From Tubiluchus corallicola (Eukaryota; Priapulida; Priapulimorpha; Priapulimorphida; Tubiluchidae): 64,000 nt of DNA. Below, one piece after another: positions 1-29,000 of this stretch. A program made the translations under genes and the position numbers. Position 1 is the stretch's first letter; every line of letters begins with the position of its first letter. The notes beneath the pieces were generated by a model. It had not been told where the DNA came from, made no database searches, and saw only the letters and a program-made list of their open reading frames with translations. Location of the stretch: assembly GCA_030141605.1 (NCBI GenBank), contig JAQGDQ010000047.1:372001-436000 (forward strand), read 5' to 3'.

Positions 1-1234
1 GAAAAATACATCTTAGACATGCTGTTTCTTTTTATATAGTCTACCATATTAGAATAGTAGCTTTCATTACTTTGTCATAAAAATTTGGTTTTTCTTGGTT
101 ATCTTTGATAGTTCGCACAACTCTTGTAATGGCGTCCCTCGGGGATGTTCCCTTCTCTTGATTGTGATTCTGCTTCTGAGTTAGAGATGAGAATGAAATC
201 ACAAAATGGCGAGCAACATCAAATCATGTTACAATTAAAAAAGGCTTACGCATCCGTCAAATGCTGAAAAAATATGACAAAATCATAGCAGAAATGATGG
301 AAGACGTTTCAGACTTGTAATTCCAGCAAGCGTGCGACACCTGATCAACATCACAGCGTTGCAGCCCAAAAGATAGTACAGATAGCACAGATATATTCAC
401 AACAAATTCTGCCTCTAATGAGCTTGTTTGTCTAGCATCATTTAAAATAATTTATCTACTCCTCCAGGGCAGAGGGTGCATCAGTCATGCGCAACACTTC
501 AGTATGAGTATTATTTGAGGGACGAGATTTCTTCTTTTGAATTGTGTAGATAAAATATAGATGTTTCTTTGTGATTTATTTAAAACGGCGGTTTCTATGA
601 TTTCTTAATTTCTTACCGACCTTTTTGCTGTCTCACAATAGGTTCAAATCCACACTGCGCAGTTTTTTCTCTTAAACCTTTCCTGTTTTTAACTTTTTTA
701 TTTTAGTCTAACGATTAACCGAGCACTAACTTACCTGTTTATTTAGTTATTTATGCTTATTTATTTATTTATTTACGTATTTATTTATTTATTTTTCGTG
801 GACAATGTGTATCCAAATTACTGCAGATTGAGTCTCAATACATGTCCATAATTTTGGTATTGTATTATAGGACTACTATTTCACAATAACCCTGAATTAT
901 ACATACTCAATATCGCTCACTTACACATAGGCCTACCCCACTTATATTGTACTGATCTGGTAAACGGCTTCTTGCCAAATTTATGTGTCAAGTCAAGCTT
1001 TTAATATTTATACTTTGTTTGTTTTACCAACCCTTAAAACGACAAGCATAGCTAAAATCAATGTTGAATTTAGCTGTTACTAAAGAAACTATTGACCTGA
1101 ATGAATTGAAAACTGACTAGCACGTGTGTTTAAACATGTCTGCACTTACAAAATAAATTAAGATTTAACTCACGAACATGCACACATGTTGCGTGTATAT
1201 TATTTGTCTATAATTTTTTGTATTTATGCCGTAG
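1..1234. other. Non-coding stretch upstream of the PKD exons
   Basis: No exon or RNA gene is recognised here. The sequence is AT-rich, with a TTTA-rich tract around 740-800. A GGTTCAAATCC stretch near 642-652 resembles a pol III B box followed by a T run, but no tRNA cloverleaf can be drawn around it. Confidence 0.5.
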
Positions 1235-1968
1235 ATGGCGTTGACAGTCCTCCAAGAGCACGAGCTGAAATTCCTAACCCGTTTCTTCAGACACCTGTAA
1301 ATTACACTGTTAGACTGTATGGTAATCGTAGCACTGACGATCACCTAATTACTACCTATAAATGGGATCAACTGAATGGCCCACCAGTCAAAATGAGTGT
1401 AAGTGAAATTTTGATATCAAATCTAGTCATATTTTATCTCATCATAGATTTACGTATCTGTATATTTTGTACGTAATTTCGGCATACTGCAAATTGGTAT
1501 CTATCAATTACTACAGGGCCTATGACTGACGAAGGTTCTGACAGAATCTAGTTTTTAATACAGATAATCCTCTAAAGTGAGATACTGAGCCGACAGATGA
1601 ATCTGTACATAGTTACTACATACTAAGTTCTTGTATATACACCATTGTCCTACAATGAAAGAATCAATCTTGTATGACCGATGAAGCAGCTGAGAAATGA
1701 TTTTTACCCATCCACTTATTAATCAGGTTTGGCATTGCTTAACTAATTTGAGATTAATGATCTCATTTTTACATATATATTTCACGTCTACAACGATTCC
1801 AAATGATGAAATAAATATATTAAATGTCTAATTCCAATTTGCAGGATTTATGGAGTGAAAACTTAAACATTCATCCTCCATTAGAGTCAGGCAAATATGC
1901 GTTCAGATTAACTGTGATGGACTCATTAGGACAGACACACTTTGATGTCGTTCAATTCTTCGTTGACG
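1235..1968 (+). CDS. PKD domain of a KIAA0319-like protein (two exons, partial gene)
   Basis: Two exons, 1235-1398 and 1845-1968, encode about 96 residues of one immunoglobulin-like PKD (polycystic kidney disease) domain. Acceptors are TGCCGTAG and AATTTGCAG; donors are AGT|GTAAGT and GACG|GTAAGT. The module begins and ends in phase 1 and the internal join is phase 0, so it is a symmetric shufflable unit. Family features seen are a proline-rich entry (SPPRARAEIPNPF), the strand with STDDHLITTYKWDQLNGPP, and the closing strands GKYAFRLTVMDSLGQ followed by VVQFFVDG. These resemble the repeated PKD domains of KIAA0319/KIAA0319L, single-pass membrane proteins of the secretory/endosomal pathway. 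I recognise no flanking exons: the gene may enter from the left edge, and its downstream exons should lie between 1969 and 7000, but none stood out. It may be a relic. Confidence 0.6.
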
Positions 1969-2754
1969 GTAAGTTTTTCTATCTAAAATTATTATTTCAC
2001 GAATAACATAGTCCGCGAATGGACACTGACTTGCTTCGGTTGTTTCCGCGTATCCTTATGTTATTGTTAAGTCCCAAGGTGCACATTTGTGTTATTTTAT
2101 GTAAACACACGGCCTCGGGGGTTTTTACTGGAAGCACTTGAGGTGTAGCAATTCTGTATGAAGCGGCTTATAACCCAGATATTTTTCTACCACCCGGTTT
2201 CAGTTATCATCGCTTTGTAGAAGCGTTTTGCTGCTGATTCACACGTCTGTTTGTCAGCCTGAAACGGGGATAAGAATTTTTGTTTTTAGAGTTTAGGCGC
2301 AGCAGCTGTATGAATGGATGCCTGCCTGCCCTTACCAGCACACTGCTTGGCTTCTATTGAAGTTATTTTCAGCTCAGCGGAATCGGTAAGCTGCTGACAT
2401 TTTTGCCGTCCTAGCAAAATTGGCAAAATGGTTCTCGTGCAGCTTCACTTCACGCAAGGGTCATTTCCAAATTTTCTGTAATCCAATTGAGACAGTCAAG
2501 TAAAGGCTTTGCAAATCGCATTTAGACAACTATTATCTAATTCATGCTCATTGCACGAGCACAGATAAGTGTGAATTAAGGACTGCGCAGGTGAATGAAT
2601 GCTTTGTGGCATTTTCAAAGATTGCAAAATTTTCGGTTTTCTATTCTGTAATCGCTTTTTAATTGCCCCGGAAACTTGCTTCCAAAGTCAATGTCCTAGC
2701 GCATTCTTTTGCAGATGATTGAAATTCTTGTCATTTATTATTTATAAAAACCAA

Positions 2755-2983
2755 TCATCATCTTCTTCACATCATTGCTATCATTGCCATCATAACCACC
2801 ACCGTCATCACCATCACATCATCGTCATCATCATCATCATCGTCATCATCATCAACAACAACAACAACAACAACAACAAAAACAATATCAACAACAACAA
2901 CAACAGCATCATTATTATCATCATCATCACCATCATCGTCGTCGTCGTCGTCGTCATGATCATCATCATCATCACTAACACAC

Positions 2984-3022
<39 letters not shown>

Positions 3023-3080
3023 TAACAACAACAACAACAACAACAACAACGTCATCATCACTAACAACATTGTCATCGTC
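2755..3080. repeat. Compound CAT/CAA trinucleotide microsatellite
   Basis: Alternating blocks of (CAT)n, (CAA)n and (CGT)n repeat over about 320 bp. The open frames over it are low-complexity Ser/Thr/Asn/His/Ile translations caused by the repeat, not genes. Confidence 0.95.
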
Positions 3081-6000
3081 GTTTTTACGCTACCGGCTTC
3101 CAAGAGCCAAATATATTACCACCTAAAGGTATAAATTTGCATTAATTTGAATACATTAGTAGAATGGATACTTCGTTTCATGGGCATCACAAGATTTATT
3201 TCAACAACTAATTTAATAATGGGGCTTGTAATAGAATAAGTCGATGTAAAGTGCGCAGGATCTCGTTGAGTTATTGTGAACTTAACCTTTATCTAATTTG
3301 ACGTTTAGCAGTAAAACATTTAATCGCTGCTTAATTTTTTTATGGTACACTTTAGTCTTTGCTGATTAGTAATCGATTACTTACTCTTTCCTGCTTCAGT
3401 TACCCACGAATGCAGCAGATCTATTTAATATTAACTTTTAGCCTTTTAATTGGCGTCAAGTTTATAATACAGGTGTCTATAATACAGGTGTTTATAATAT
3501 ATATGACAAATGTAAACTGTCGTACTTGAATTTCAAGGCAAGAAATAAAATTTACGCCAAGTGTTTAATCCGTTTTGATATCATATTCTTGGCGGATGCC
3601 TTTTGACTGAATCCGCGTTAGGATATCTATATGCAAAATAAACGAAATGCACAACGCGGAAGTAAGAAGGGTATTGCTTCCTCGACAGCAAAAGATATCC
3701 TCCTGTTGATATAACCGCGTTATCACCGTTCAAGGATTCACCACAATGAACAGCAACGTTCAAAAGTGTTTATTTCTGTGCAAAGTCAACACTTATAGCC
3801 TATTACGTACCTATAAACTGCAAACATCCAGCAATAGATATCATATTTGGCCGTTTATCGTCATGGTTTATCTTCCTGTCATTTTGCCTGTGACAGCATG
3901 ATAAATTATTTATAGAAACAGTGCATCATCTACTAAAATTATTGTGGAAGTTACAATAACTAATATATTACTACACTGCTGCTGCTGCTGTTGCTGTTGT
4001 TGGGTATCAATAATGCTAACCTGTCGGCTGAACAAAGACGAATGATTGGTGATTTAAAAAAGTTAAAACAGCACTAACTTGATGGTAGTTCCTTAATATA
4101 TAATAATCCGTAATTTTAGTAGATGGCAAGCAGTGCTGTAATTCTCTGATGACCACACTGCTATAATGTTTAATCATACACTAGCCAAAGTGGCGACACC
4201 TATCCACAAGAAATAGAAAGTGTCATAAGCAACTGGTGCCCCTTTTATTATTGTATCGCATGACATTATTGTTTTTAATAATTAGTTAATTACACATACG
4301 TATTATAAATGTCGGTATGAAGTTGACAATCTTTCTACAGTGTCAATATTTTACTATTTAGTTTAAGCAGCCAAAGGTGCAAATGTTCAGCTGTAGCCAA
4401 AAGTTTTCAGCATTTTGACTTAAATTTCGCAAAATATGTTCTCTTTGCTTCTGTCAGCTATCAGCTGGCATTGAGCGACTCTGACGGGGATTCGGTATTA
4501 TTATTTTGTGTTAAGGCGAGTATTTCTGATGAGAGTTCACTACTTTTCCTTCCCTCAAGCTGCATCAAGCATGATATCATTATCGTTCCATATTCATGCA
4601 ACTAATCGTTACCCCCTGTGTTCACAATCAATTTGCTCCTTGGAAAACGGCATCGAGTTTCTGGGCTGAAAGCACACACTGGATGTTTGGTATTAATGTA
4701 TTTATTGGCCCTGTTTCATTTGCTAAAGAGGCTTCTTCAATATGCTCTTGCGTGTTTGAACTGTAGCGCAATCGATACCTCTACTGTGGAGTCAATAATG
4801 TATCAATTATCCAAATCACGAGCGATGCAGTTTAGCCATGAATATGTAGATATATTTTCGTTATAATCGCTTTAATTTCAATTGGCCCAAGAGGCTCAGT
4901 TGCAGAAGCTCACTAGCACACATCCTGCTCTAGTTTATTTATAGAAACATTAATTCGTGGTTGTTTTATTTCTGCGCAATGCGCGCAGTTCGAGGCTGTT
5001 AAATCATTTAAACCCATTGTGAAGTTTATTCTATGGAAAAAATTTTGACAATGAAATAAATGCAATTATTGTTCATCGGGAAAGTAGTTACAGCTGAGAT
5101 ATTTTATAACCATATTGACACAAAAGTGTCGTGAAATTGATAGACAATTTCATGTCACTGCTCTAATGCTTGCTTTCTTGTCTACTTTCAGCACCTTTTC
5201 TCATTCTCATTCTTCTTGTTCTTCTTTTTGTCCTTTTCGTTCTTTTTTTGTTTACTATCTAGATCATAATTATCATAGCTCATATTATATCGGATTATAC
5301 AATCATTGTATTATTATAGTCTTGCAGTCATAAACTTGTTGGATACCAGTTTTCAAATATCTGTCTTCACTTGCATTTACGTAATAATTATAGCTGTTAT
5401 ACTAAATGCAAGTTTCCATTTTAAACTGCGGACTGGTGCGCTATCCAACAGTGTTTCAGCTGGTTATTCACTCTGTTTTCAGTTGTTCAATGCACTGCAA
5501 TTTTACATTCTTTTTTCACCTCCAAAGAGACTGGTTTCACTATCGGAAATTAGGCGACACATGACAAAATGAAGGTTATTCGACTCTAAGCAAGAAACTA
5601 GTACTTAGAGACCTTCAACCATATGAAGATATAACGGTTTTTTTTCTCAATATAGGTTTTCCTGTTACTGCTGTTAGTGAGTCTCAGTATTAGATCAGAC
5701 GCGCATGTATTTATTTTTTATAATCTTGTGATCAATAAACCAATTTTGGGCAATAAGCCAATATTATCTAAATCATATTAAAGCGCCAAATAATGTTTGT
5801 ATGATGACTTACATCTGTATAATTAAGTTCGGTGGTATGTTTTATATATATATATGTTATGTATATAAATATATATAGCGTTATAAATGAGGACTATGTA
5901 GGATGTTCGCATAATATTGATTATAAGTGTATTTATAGGCAAAAATTTTTGCGAGGCCTTTGCTAGTTAGCGAATTAGTACGTCTGAAGTCTAATTTTAT

Positions 6001-6111
6001 TTGTTTCTCATTATTGTTTGCTCTTAGTCATATAACATTGATGTGAAACTGTCTGTTTTCGGAAACTGTAGTATGGATGACTAAACAACACAGTCGTTTA
6101 CCCGGTCGGAG

Positions 6112-6188
6112 CCCAGCACGCACGCACAAACTCACGCGTACACACGCACGCACGCACACACGCACGCGCGCGCACACACACACACACG

Positions 6189-6231
<43 letters not shown>
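6112..6231. repeat. CA/CG dinucleotide microsatellite
   Basis: About 120 bp of (CA)n with interspersed CG steps, ending in a long pure CA run (about 6190-6229). Open frames on both strands here are Thr-His or Cys-Val repeats, artefacts of the satellite. Confidence 0.95.
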
Positions 6232-7018
6232 TCTGGAACGCACTTATTTGACAATTACTGATCATTGTTGATGAACGTAAATATTTGCCATTAAAATACG
6301 GCACTTATTTGCCATTAAAATACATTGATAATTACTTAACAAAGGCTTTACAGAGATGATCAATCAGTGTTAGTTAATAAAAACTTACACTGCTAAAGGC
6401 AATTGCGTCAGTCCAATCTAAACTACTGGGCAGTAACGAAAATGACGAATAAAAATAAAACGTATTTACAACTATTCACAAATATTAAAAATTATGATTT
6501 AATTAATATGGCAATGGATATAATCATTCTAAATTCTTCTATATATAATCATTCTAAACTAAATTCTTATCAATAAGAATATAATAGCGCCAAATTTAAA
6601 TTTTCCTTTTCGCAAATCTGTGTGGGATTGTGTGGTTGTTCCCGTGAAAAATGTACCCAGTGGAGACGTCATCGCGCCAGCTGCGCTCGTCAGTCATTAG
6701 CTAATACTTTTTTATAAAAAACATTTTAGTAATTATTATACGGTAATAACAAAACGACTATGTTATATCACGTAAGTCAAGTTATAATAATGGGCCTAGT
6801 GGCTTGGTAAGTCAAGGTGCATTGACAAACCTTTCTGTTTTGTCAGTTGCTGCGCATTGCATGCGCGCGCACAATGTCGCCTGCATTGCTTAACTAGCCG
6901 TGGTTCATCCACTTACTCTGCTCAGAACTCACGCGCGGGACACCACAGCGGTAGATTGTCAGTGCTGGGTGACATAATCTATAATGTTAACAGACAGTGA
7001 CGATTGATTTTCTCTCAG

Positions 7019-21420
<14,402 letters not shown>

Positions 21421-24400
21421 AGAAGTGTATTGATGTATACGGCTTTTATACGGATAAAACATAAACATTGCAGGTGCTTTTACAATGGAATCTCATCTGT
21501 CTTGTAGGCAAATTGTAAATTATTTGGCTTCATCATCTACGGTTGCATAGAAACTGACTTCGCATTGAAGATTCCTAACTGGAACCAGATTTGTTGATGT
21601 TCGGATGAGTTATGACTACCACTTAGTTATTGAAATTGTGACTTCGCCGGCTTATTTATCATGGAAACTGTCAGTTTGGCGTTTGGTCTTGTTAATTTTT
21701 TGAAGGTTATGAAAACTTTTCGGAGACTGATTGAGCTCAGCTCACTGACAGTAGAAGAATGTTGACAGCGATTTGTTCAGTGACAAATTGCTTTTAACAA
21801 CAAACTGCTTTCTTTGACATAGCTGTGACGTAATGCTAAATACGCACGTCATTTATCTCCCAGGTTATCAAGCTGCAAGTTGCTGGAAGAACAACTTTCC
21901 AGGCTGCAGACAAATTCCAACAATGTGACCTGATTTGAAAATAACAATAAACCATATTATGCATCATTTTAATTAATTTTTAGACTCAAAATTTAATGTC
22001 AGTTAGAAAATCGATTTTTGAAACTTGTAGGCCAAACGCTATAAAAAAAACTTAATTCCGCATCCTTTGTTATTACAAATACTGTATACATTACAAAGTT
22101 GCTGTTATGATTAAAAGAACTAAAACTTAAGCCTACTAGGCTGGCCTATACATGAGATCAGAGCCATACAAACACTGCAACCTAACCCGAAAGCTGCCTC
22201 TGTTCTTCGTTTTCCTTTTTAATACATGTATACTGGTTTCCTATTTGAATTTTATGTCCCTGTCAGTTAATATAGATTGACTTGTTCAAGCAAAATGTGG
22301 GCACTGGGTCAGTACAGCTTTTATATTTTGCTTCTCTTACCAGTCTGTAGATTATTCTTTGTTTACATAAAGTGAATACTAGCAACTCCTCTGCTAGAAG
22401 CCTGAAAGGCACTCCCTTTCATTTCCTAAGTTCAGGACCAACCATGACTTGTCTGCTCGCAATCCAGGCCAGTATTGATCAGTTTCCTGGAGAACAGCAC
22501 CAGTCTCGTACAGAAAATGAAAATAAGCACGTAGTTTACATAGATTTATTGCAAACTACTGAAGCTTGAGTGCATGCTTGAGCGATGCAAAAGCTGGTAA
22601 AACGCTGATATAATTACTTGCGTTCTATTAGATTTACAGTCCATTCTCTATATTTCCTAAGACAAGTTCATTGTAAGTGCATCAACTTTAGTTTTCTTTA
22701 AAAATTTATTCAACTTATTATTTGTTATTCAACAAATTATTTATTGTGACCAAAACTAAAGGCAAAAAGTACAATAATTTTAGTATTGATTATCAAGAGA
22801 CTGTCTGATGACCCGCTTAGACTAACGAGCATACCCGATGATTAATCGTGAAAGTAAGAGAGCGACAGTCTAAGCGAATGACAGCTTTGCACGATACCAT
22901 AAAATTCAGCTTACATACTTATTCGTGAGTGATATGCTTCCCAGATGACTTTTTCTTGATGAAATTTACCCAACCAGCGGCCAAATTTTTTGCACATGAC
23001 ATTGCTTTTATTGCAGAGTTTTGTTTTCCTTTGGGAAAGGGTTATAGCCTAAATGGTGCAACCTTTCTAAAATTCTTAAAGGAAATTCTTTTTTTTGCAG
23101 TGTTACACACCTAACATTCAATGTGAGAACCCAAAATCTGATGGTTTGCATTTACAAATTTGAATTCACTGTCAAAAAACATTCTTTTATAAAAAAAATC
23201 ATACAATTCGAATGGTAATGTAACTACAATACACTAAGAATTCATGTGCAGTCTTTTCAGAATATTAACAAACTTTAATTGTCCGTGGAGCATATAATTA
23301 TAGCACAGTACATTCGTGAAGACAGCTAATATTTTCAGAATTCTCAGTATTATTCAAGGTGTTCCATTAAAATGTATTAAAAATTTGTGTATTTTAGTGT
23401 ATCATTTTGTCTGTGTCAGAAATGGAATGTCTTTGTTGTCTTGTTGCACTTTTTATGTATCATGTGTCATAAAAAATGAGTAGCTTTTAATTTATTTTGA
23501 AGTTGTCTTGTCTAACAAAACGGTTACTTTAGATTTCTTTTCAATTGCCTATAATTTAAGTGTATGTTAAGGTAATGCAAAAAGACTACTACTTGTAGCT
23601 ATTGTACTATATTCTAATGTATCTAAAACCAATCATTTTTCACTTGATATTGGTTCGAATTTTTTAATGTAAATATTTTGTGTAGCTTACTTTGTATATT
23701 TATTACAATTATCTTGTTAACTTATTTGTGCCATATTATTATTTACTCATTTGTTAAAATAAATGTCAATTTTTCCAAAAAATAGCAAATTAAAGTAACT
23801 GATCTTCTCGGGTGGAGGGGGTAATAACAGAAGCTCGCTTGTTTCAGCATAATTTATGATTGACATTCAAGACACTAGTGTCCACTTGCCAGATCATGCT
23901 GTCAGCACAACGGCAAAGTAACAAATGCAAAGGACTGGCAACAAGAGAGAGATGGGGAGAGAAGGAGAGGGAGAGGGGGATGCTGAAAATTTAATGATAT
24001 AATCAAGTGATTCATCACATAGTGGAGAAACGCAAATGTATACAAACAGTCATGTACATAATACATACACAAAATATCCACCAGTGGAAATATGCAAAAA
24101 AAAACTTGAGTAAATAGCAGCTATTTGATGCAATCATGCGTGTGTCCAAGTTTCTCTCTCAACTGGTTAAAAGCTTTGTCCCAGGTGATAACTGTATTCT
24201 CTGTAGAAACAATTTTTACCATATTAGCCTGCAACTTTTAATACCTGTAGAATCACACAAATTCAAAAAGTTTGAATCACAGTACTCGTTGATCCCAGGC
24301 GCAAATACAAGTAGCACCATGCACAGCAAATATCGGTTGCTTTCCATTAACTGTAACTGAGTTATCCCACATGCTTCTAGTGACTATTTTGAACTCCTTG

Positions 24401-26096
24401 CAGCGCTGCAACCAATAAATTTCCAGAAGCAAGCTAAGACTGTATTACCTTTAAATGTATTTTTAAGAGAATGTAGCACATACAATAATGTACCATGGAC
24501 TCCACATTTCACGCACTAAATATTCATAACAGCAAGTCAAAACTGCTTGTCTTACAGTATTTTAACTGCACTTGCTGAGTGTCACTTACTATATATAAAG
24601 GCACTTTGGACTTGTGCAGGTTTTTCTAGTCTCACCGATTTTTAAAAGCTTTTGGTACAATAAGCAAACTATCCACATCTGCAAAGAAACCAATATGTGA
24701 ATGTAACAATATTTTTCATCCCAAATTTCATTTTATTTAAGAGGCATACATATGCACGATATAATCCACAAAAAATCAATATGTACAATATCATTCAGCA
24801 TTTGTAGGTATTTTGAACCCAAAAAATAATTACATGTATATTATTATTGTGGCTGTGTATAGGGTATATCTCATTAAAGATTCGTAAACCAAAGTTGACC
24901 ATATACTCAGCTAATGTATCAGAATTTTGTTTTCAGTACGGATCATTATATTATGGTATTTGTAAAAATATCAATGAAAATTAAATGGACAAAATGCAAT
25001 GAGATACTGTTTAAAAAAAGATGAATCATATACTTCAAAGTTAAACAAGGCCAAGATCTTCAAGTTTTCAGAAATTTGCTTTTCAAGGGACATGACTTCT
25101 GGCATTTGGTGAGAAGAATGAAAATTAGAATACGATTCTAGTTTATTTACAATAATTTTTTAGTTATGTAAATGACTTCATCATCATGAAAATCTTTGTA
25201 TCCTTATAATTTCACCCTATCTAGTTTGCTGAAATTTAACTTAACTTGAAACATCTCATCAGGAATTTGCAAAACGCTTTTGAATTTATTTAAAAATCTG
25301 AGTGTTCGACTAAACTGACATTGAGAGATTATGTATAATTAGCTAGAGGCCAGATTCCTACTGAATTTTATTATAGCTCACAGGATGATGAAAACATCCA
25401 CCTAGCAACTATGTGTCCTGTTGGCTTGAGCACAAGAGTATGTCTCTTCATTGCTGCTTAAGCACTCTGCAGTCTTAATTTACAAGAGAGAGCCACTGGA
25501 TAAAAGTGAGGCTCAAAAGCCATAAAAATGCTTTTAGAAAACTTCTTTGGTATGTGTTTTAAAAAATATGTCACTGACACGCTATTACACTTTCAGTAAC
25601 GCAAATTTCATGGACTAATACATTTTCACTGATACATCACTGGCACACTGTTACACCTTCACTAACACATCAGTGAAAAATACATCTGGCACACTATTAC
25701 ACTTCAACTTCTCAATGATGCTTCACAAGTTCTTTCAATTTTTCTCTTAAAATTGCATATGATGTGAGCATTGTTGTACATGCCACAGCATTTGAGATAT
25801 TTAGTACACCTATGCTTTAACAGAAGACCACATTCTTAATCACTAAATACGAGAACAGATTTTCATGCTCATTTCCAGAAACATAAAAAGTAAGCATTTC
25901 AAAATAGCCAACTGATTTTTAGCAACTTTTTTATTGTTTAGCATTTAAATTATTATCACTTTTTATCTTGATCATTGAGGAAAGATTTATTCTTCTCAGT
26001 TTATTTTCTACTAACAAAAGCTATACATCACTGAGCACACTGATAAACCTAAACACATAGTCTTGCATAAACTAAAAATGATACTCAGGTACTTAC
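21421..26096. other. Syndecan 3' UTR and intergenic stretch before the CULT gene
   Basis: No coding exon is recognised. AATAAA at 21946-21951 is the first good + strand polyadenylation signal after the syndecan stop, and another lies near 23758. The missing final exon of the convergent CULT gene should be somewhere in the right-hand part. Around 25555-25690 is a patch of repeated wording (CACTGACAC, CACTGGCACACTGTTACAC, CTGGCACACTATTACAC). Confidence 0.5.
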
Positions 26097-29000
26097 AATC
26101 TTTGTGCAATAAGTGAGAAAGAATCAAGCCAACAAATGCATTTTTCTTTTTTTCAGTATCTTCAATAACATCATCGGTGGCTTCAAATGTCCTAAAAAAG
26201 TGAACAATTTCAACTTTAGTTTCAAGTTTAACATAAATATTAATATAGTAGTTAATGAGAATGATGGTCAATTTCTTTAGTTTTGCATTAATAATTCATC
26301 TGCATACACAGCATCTATAATAAATGTAACAACAGTTGCGGATTTAGGGGGTTGGCCTAACGGGCCTGGGCTCCCCTTTCACGGTAGCAGTTACAACACA
26401 TCAATAGTTTGGGAGGAGCCACCAAACACAGTAAAACTTATCCAGTGGGTGGAGCTTTCTGTGTTTGTAACCATCAACATTTGAGTTCACTAATAATTGG
26501 AATAGTTTTATGTATAACTATCCATATTTTGCTGGGTAGATAATCTTGACACTAAGTAAATTAAGTTTAAGCAATGTGACATCCGAATTGCACAGTATTC
26601 CGAACTTGCTTTAAGACATATGACTGCTACTATAGAATACAATGAATATTACCTAAATAAATGCAGGTAAAATATATTGATCAGAGCAGAGCAAGTCAAG
26701 TATACCATTGGCAAAAGTCGCAACTTGGCCTAGAGACTAATGATGCAAGTTGACAATTCTATAATGTCAATAGATGTCAGAAGTCTCACAACAAAACTGA
26801 TCTAAAACAGCCTATTTTCCAGAAAAACGCATTAAACGTATCCTGTTCCTGACAATGAATTAATTTCATGATAAAGAGTGATCATACCATCCCATGTGGT
26901 GACCACAGCGAGGACAAATGGCTATTCTCCATGTGTAACCTGGAAACCAGCTATCTTTATAAACTGCTTCCCCTTGGTTGTAAACACCAGCCTTGTCTAC
27001 CACGATGACTTCAAATCTGTTGCCTACAAAACGGTAGAAACCACATCAAGAATATTTTGATGTACAGATTTATATGCTAGAAGGACCATGTTTATAAACT
27101 TCTAAGGTATTAACTAATGACTGCTAAAAATGTTTCTAAGCCTAAACATTTTAAACTGATGCATGAATAATGTTTGTAGCAAAACAGCAAGTGACAACAG
27201 ATTATAAGTTGTCGAATGACATGGTCAGCTCATTCTGCTAATATTTTTAGCCAAAATTCTAACCTCAGACACTTTTTTAGCCATTTTTGTGTTATATTAT
27301 CCACAATATAACGAAAGCACGTTATACACTTGTCAAAAACTTAGGCACTTGATATTTTCTTTCGCTTATTTTCTTTGTGAGTAAACTAAATTTTGGCTGA
27401 AAGTTATATAAGACAAGCAGACCAGAAATGATCAGTCAGAAGTAAAAATTAGAACCAGCGGGCTGATATTGATTTACACTATAAATTTTAGTTTTCTTTG
27501 AATTTTTAACATTGTAAAAATAAGAGTTACCATGAGGATTTTGGAAAAGTTGAACCAACACTTCAGGTGTATCCAAAATTGTATCATTCCAATAAGATAC
27601 TGCAAGTGGACTTGGAACATTTACTAGATTCTTAGCAGCAGTTATTTGATGTCCACACTGCCTGCACAACAACAAATCTAGAAATAAAAAAAGAGGAAGA
27701 TTACTTGATCTATACTGACATGTAGATCTTGTTACTGACACTGTCACTGTCACTACTGTCATCAGCCAGCTTTATACTATCACAATAGTCATTATAATGA
27801 ACCTCTCTGCCTCCTGAAAGACAATGAAACAACTTGGATGACCTGGCATCATAACTAGTGCATAAATCACATAACTGCTATTCTCATGCAAAAAGTAAGA
27901 ATGGATGCATTCTGCACTCCAAATGTATACTACAATATTTTGAGTAATGAGTAATGCAATATGAGTAATTTTGCAAACAAAGAACATACACACAGAACAA
28001 TAATTTTAATTTACTTTTTATAACCGACATTTTATTCTTGATTAAAATTCCATATTGTAATTTAGAACAATGTCAGGTCTAATAGATTTAATAAAAGATT
28101 TAGTTTTACAAAAGGAACAGTCAGCTTATGAGAGTCTACAGCTACATGAAAGAACATTGTGTTTTCAGAATATTAAATTATATTATACATATACAAGATT
28201 AAATGAAATTTCAGTGAAACATAATTATTTCAATGAAGACGTGGCAAAATGCAGTATACTATTATTATAGTATTAATCTGGCATGCTATCTATCAGTTAT
28301 ATTATCAGTAAAATAAAATGTGAGAGATTCTACATGCTTTCCCGAAGAATTGTAAACCCCTGGAACTCGCTACTAGAACTGGAGTGACTGATACATAGAT
28401 CTGTAAACAATTCATTTGGATAAGTTTTGAGCAAAGAAAGATTTGCTGCACAATATGTGGGCCAATCGGAATGCCTTACATTGTAGGAACATGTGTGGCT
28501 ACTCTCAAGAAGGAACTCAGGATAGATGTACTCGTCTTGCTATTAATTTGGATCCCACTTTGATCTCTACTCTCAAGCAAAGGTGTGAAACTGTAGATAT
28601 CATGAACTGTTTCAAAGGAATCAGTGGAAATACAGCTCTTACAGACTTTTTTCCAGGCCTCCCAGGGTTCTCGTCGTCATGAGTCTAGTTATTTGTGCAA
28701 CTAGATAGAACTAACACCAGATCACACCTCTTTCGGCATCACATACTTCAACCATGGAATCACCTTTCATCATCAAGTTTTTCATCAGTTGACAGTTTCA
28801 AAAGGCATTTGAGAGAGGACCGTTTACAGATAGTTACCATCTAGATCCTTATTTCTTTGGATAAGGTACCACTTGCACGCCCACAAAAGAGGTGACTAAT
28901 GAAGTTTAATGAGTTAAATGTTCAAAACTTAATAAATTTCAATTAAGCCATAGAAATGCGATTCTAACAAGGCGTGAATTTTTACCATTTTCATTTTCAG

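Larger units (their letters stand above)
1969..7018. other. Long stretch without recognisable exons
   Basis: No convincing coding exon is seen apart from the repeats listed separately. Short open frames at 4618-4866 and 5115-5572 have no recognisable domain and composition like the surroundings. The last ~350 bp (about 6650-7000) is richer in CpG and GC than its surroundings, which would suit a promoter region for the syndecan gene starting just downstream. Confidence 0.5.

Noticed and set aside
600-670. tRNA gene suggested by GGTTCAAATCC and a T run
   Set aside because: No matching A box, anticodon arm or acceptor stem can be folded upstream.
6028-6304. Cys/Val- and Thr/His-rich open frames on both strands
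   Set aside because: Pure translations of the CA/CG microsatellite.
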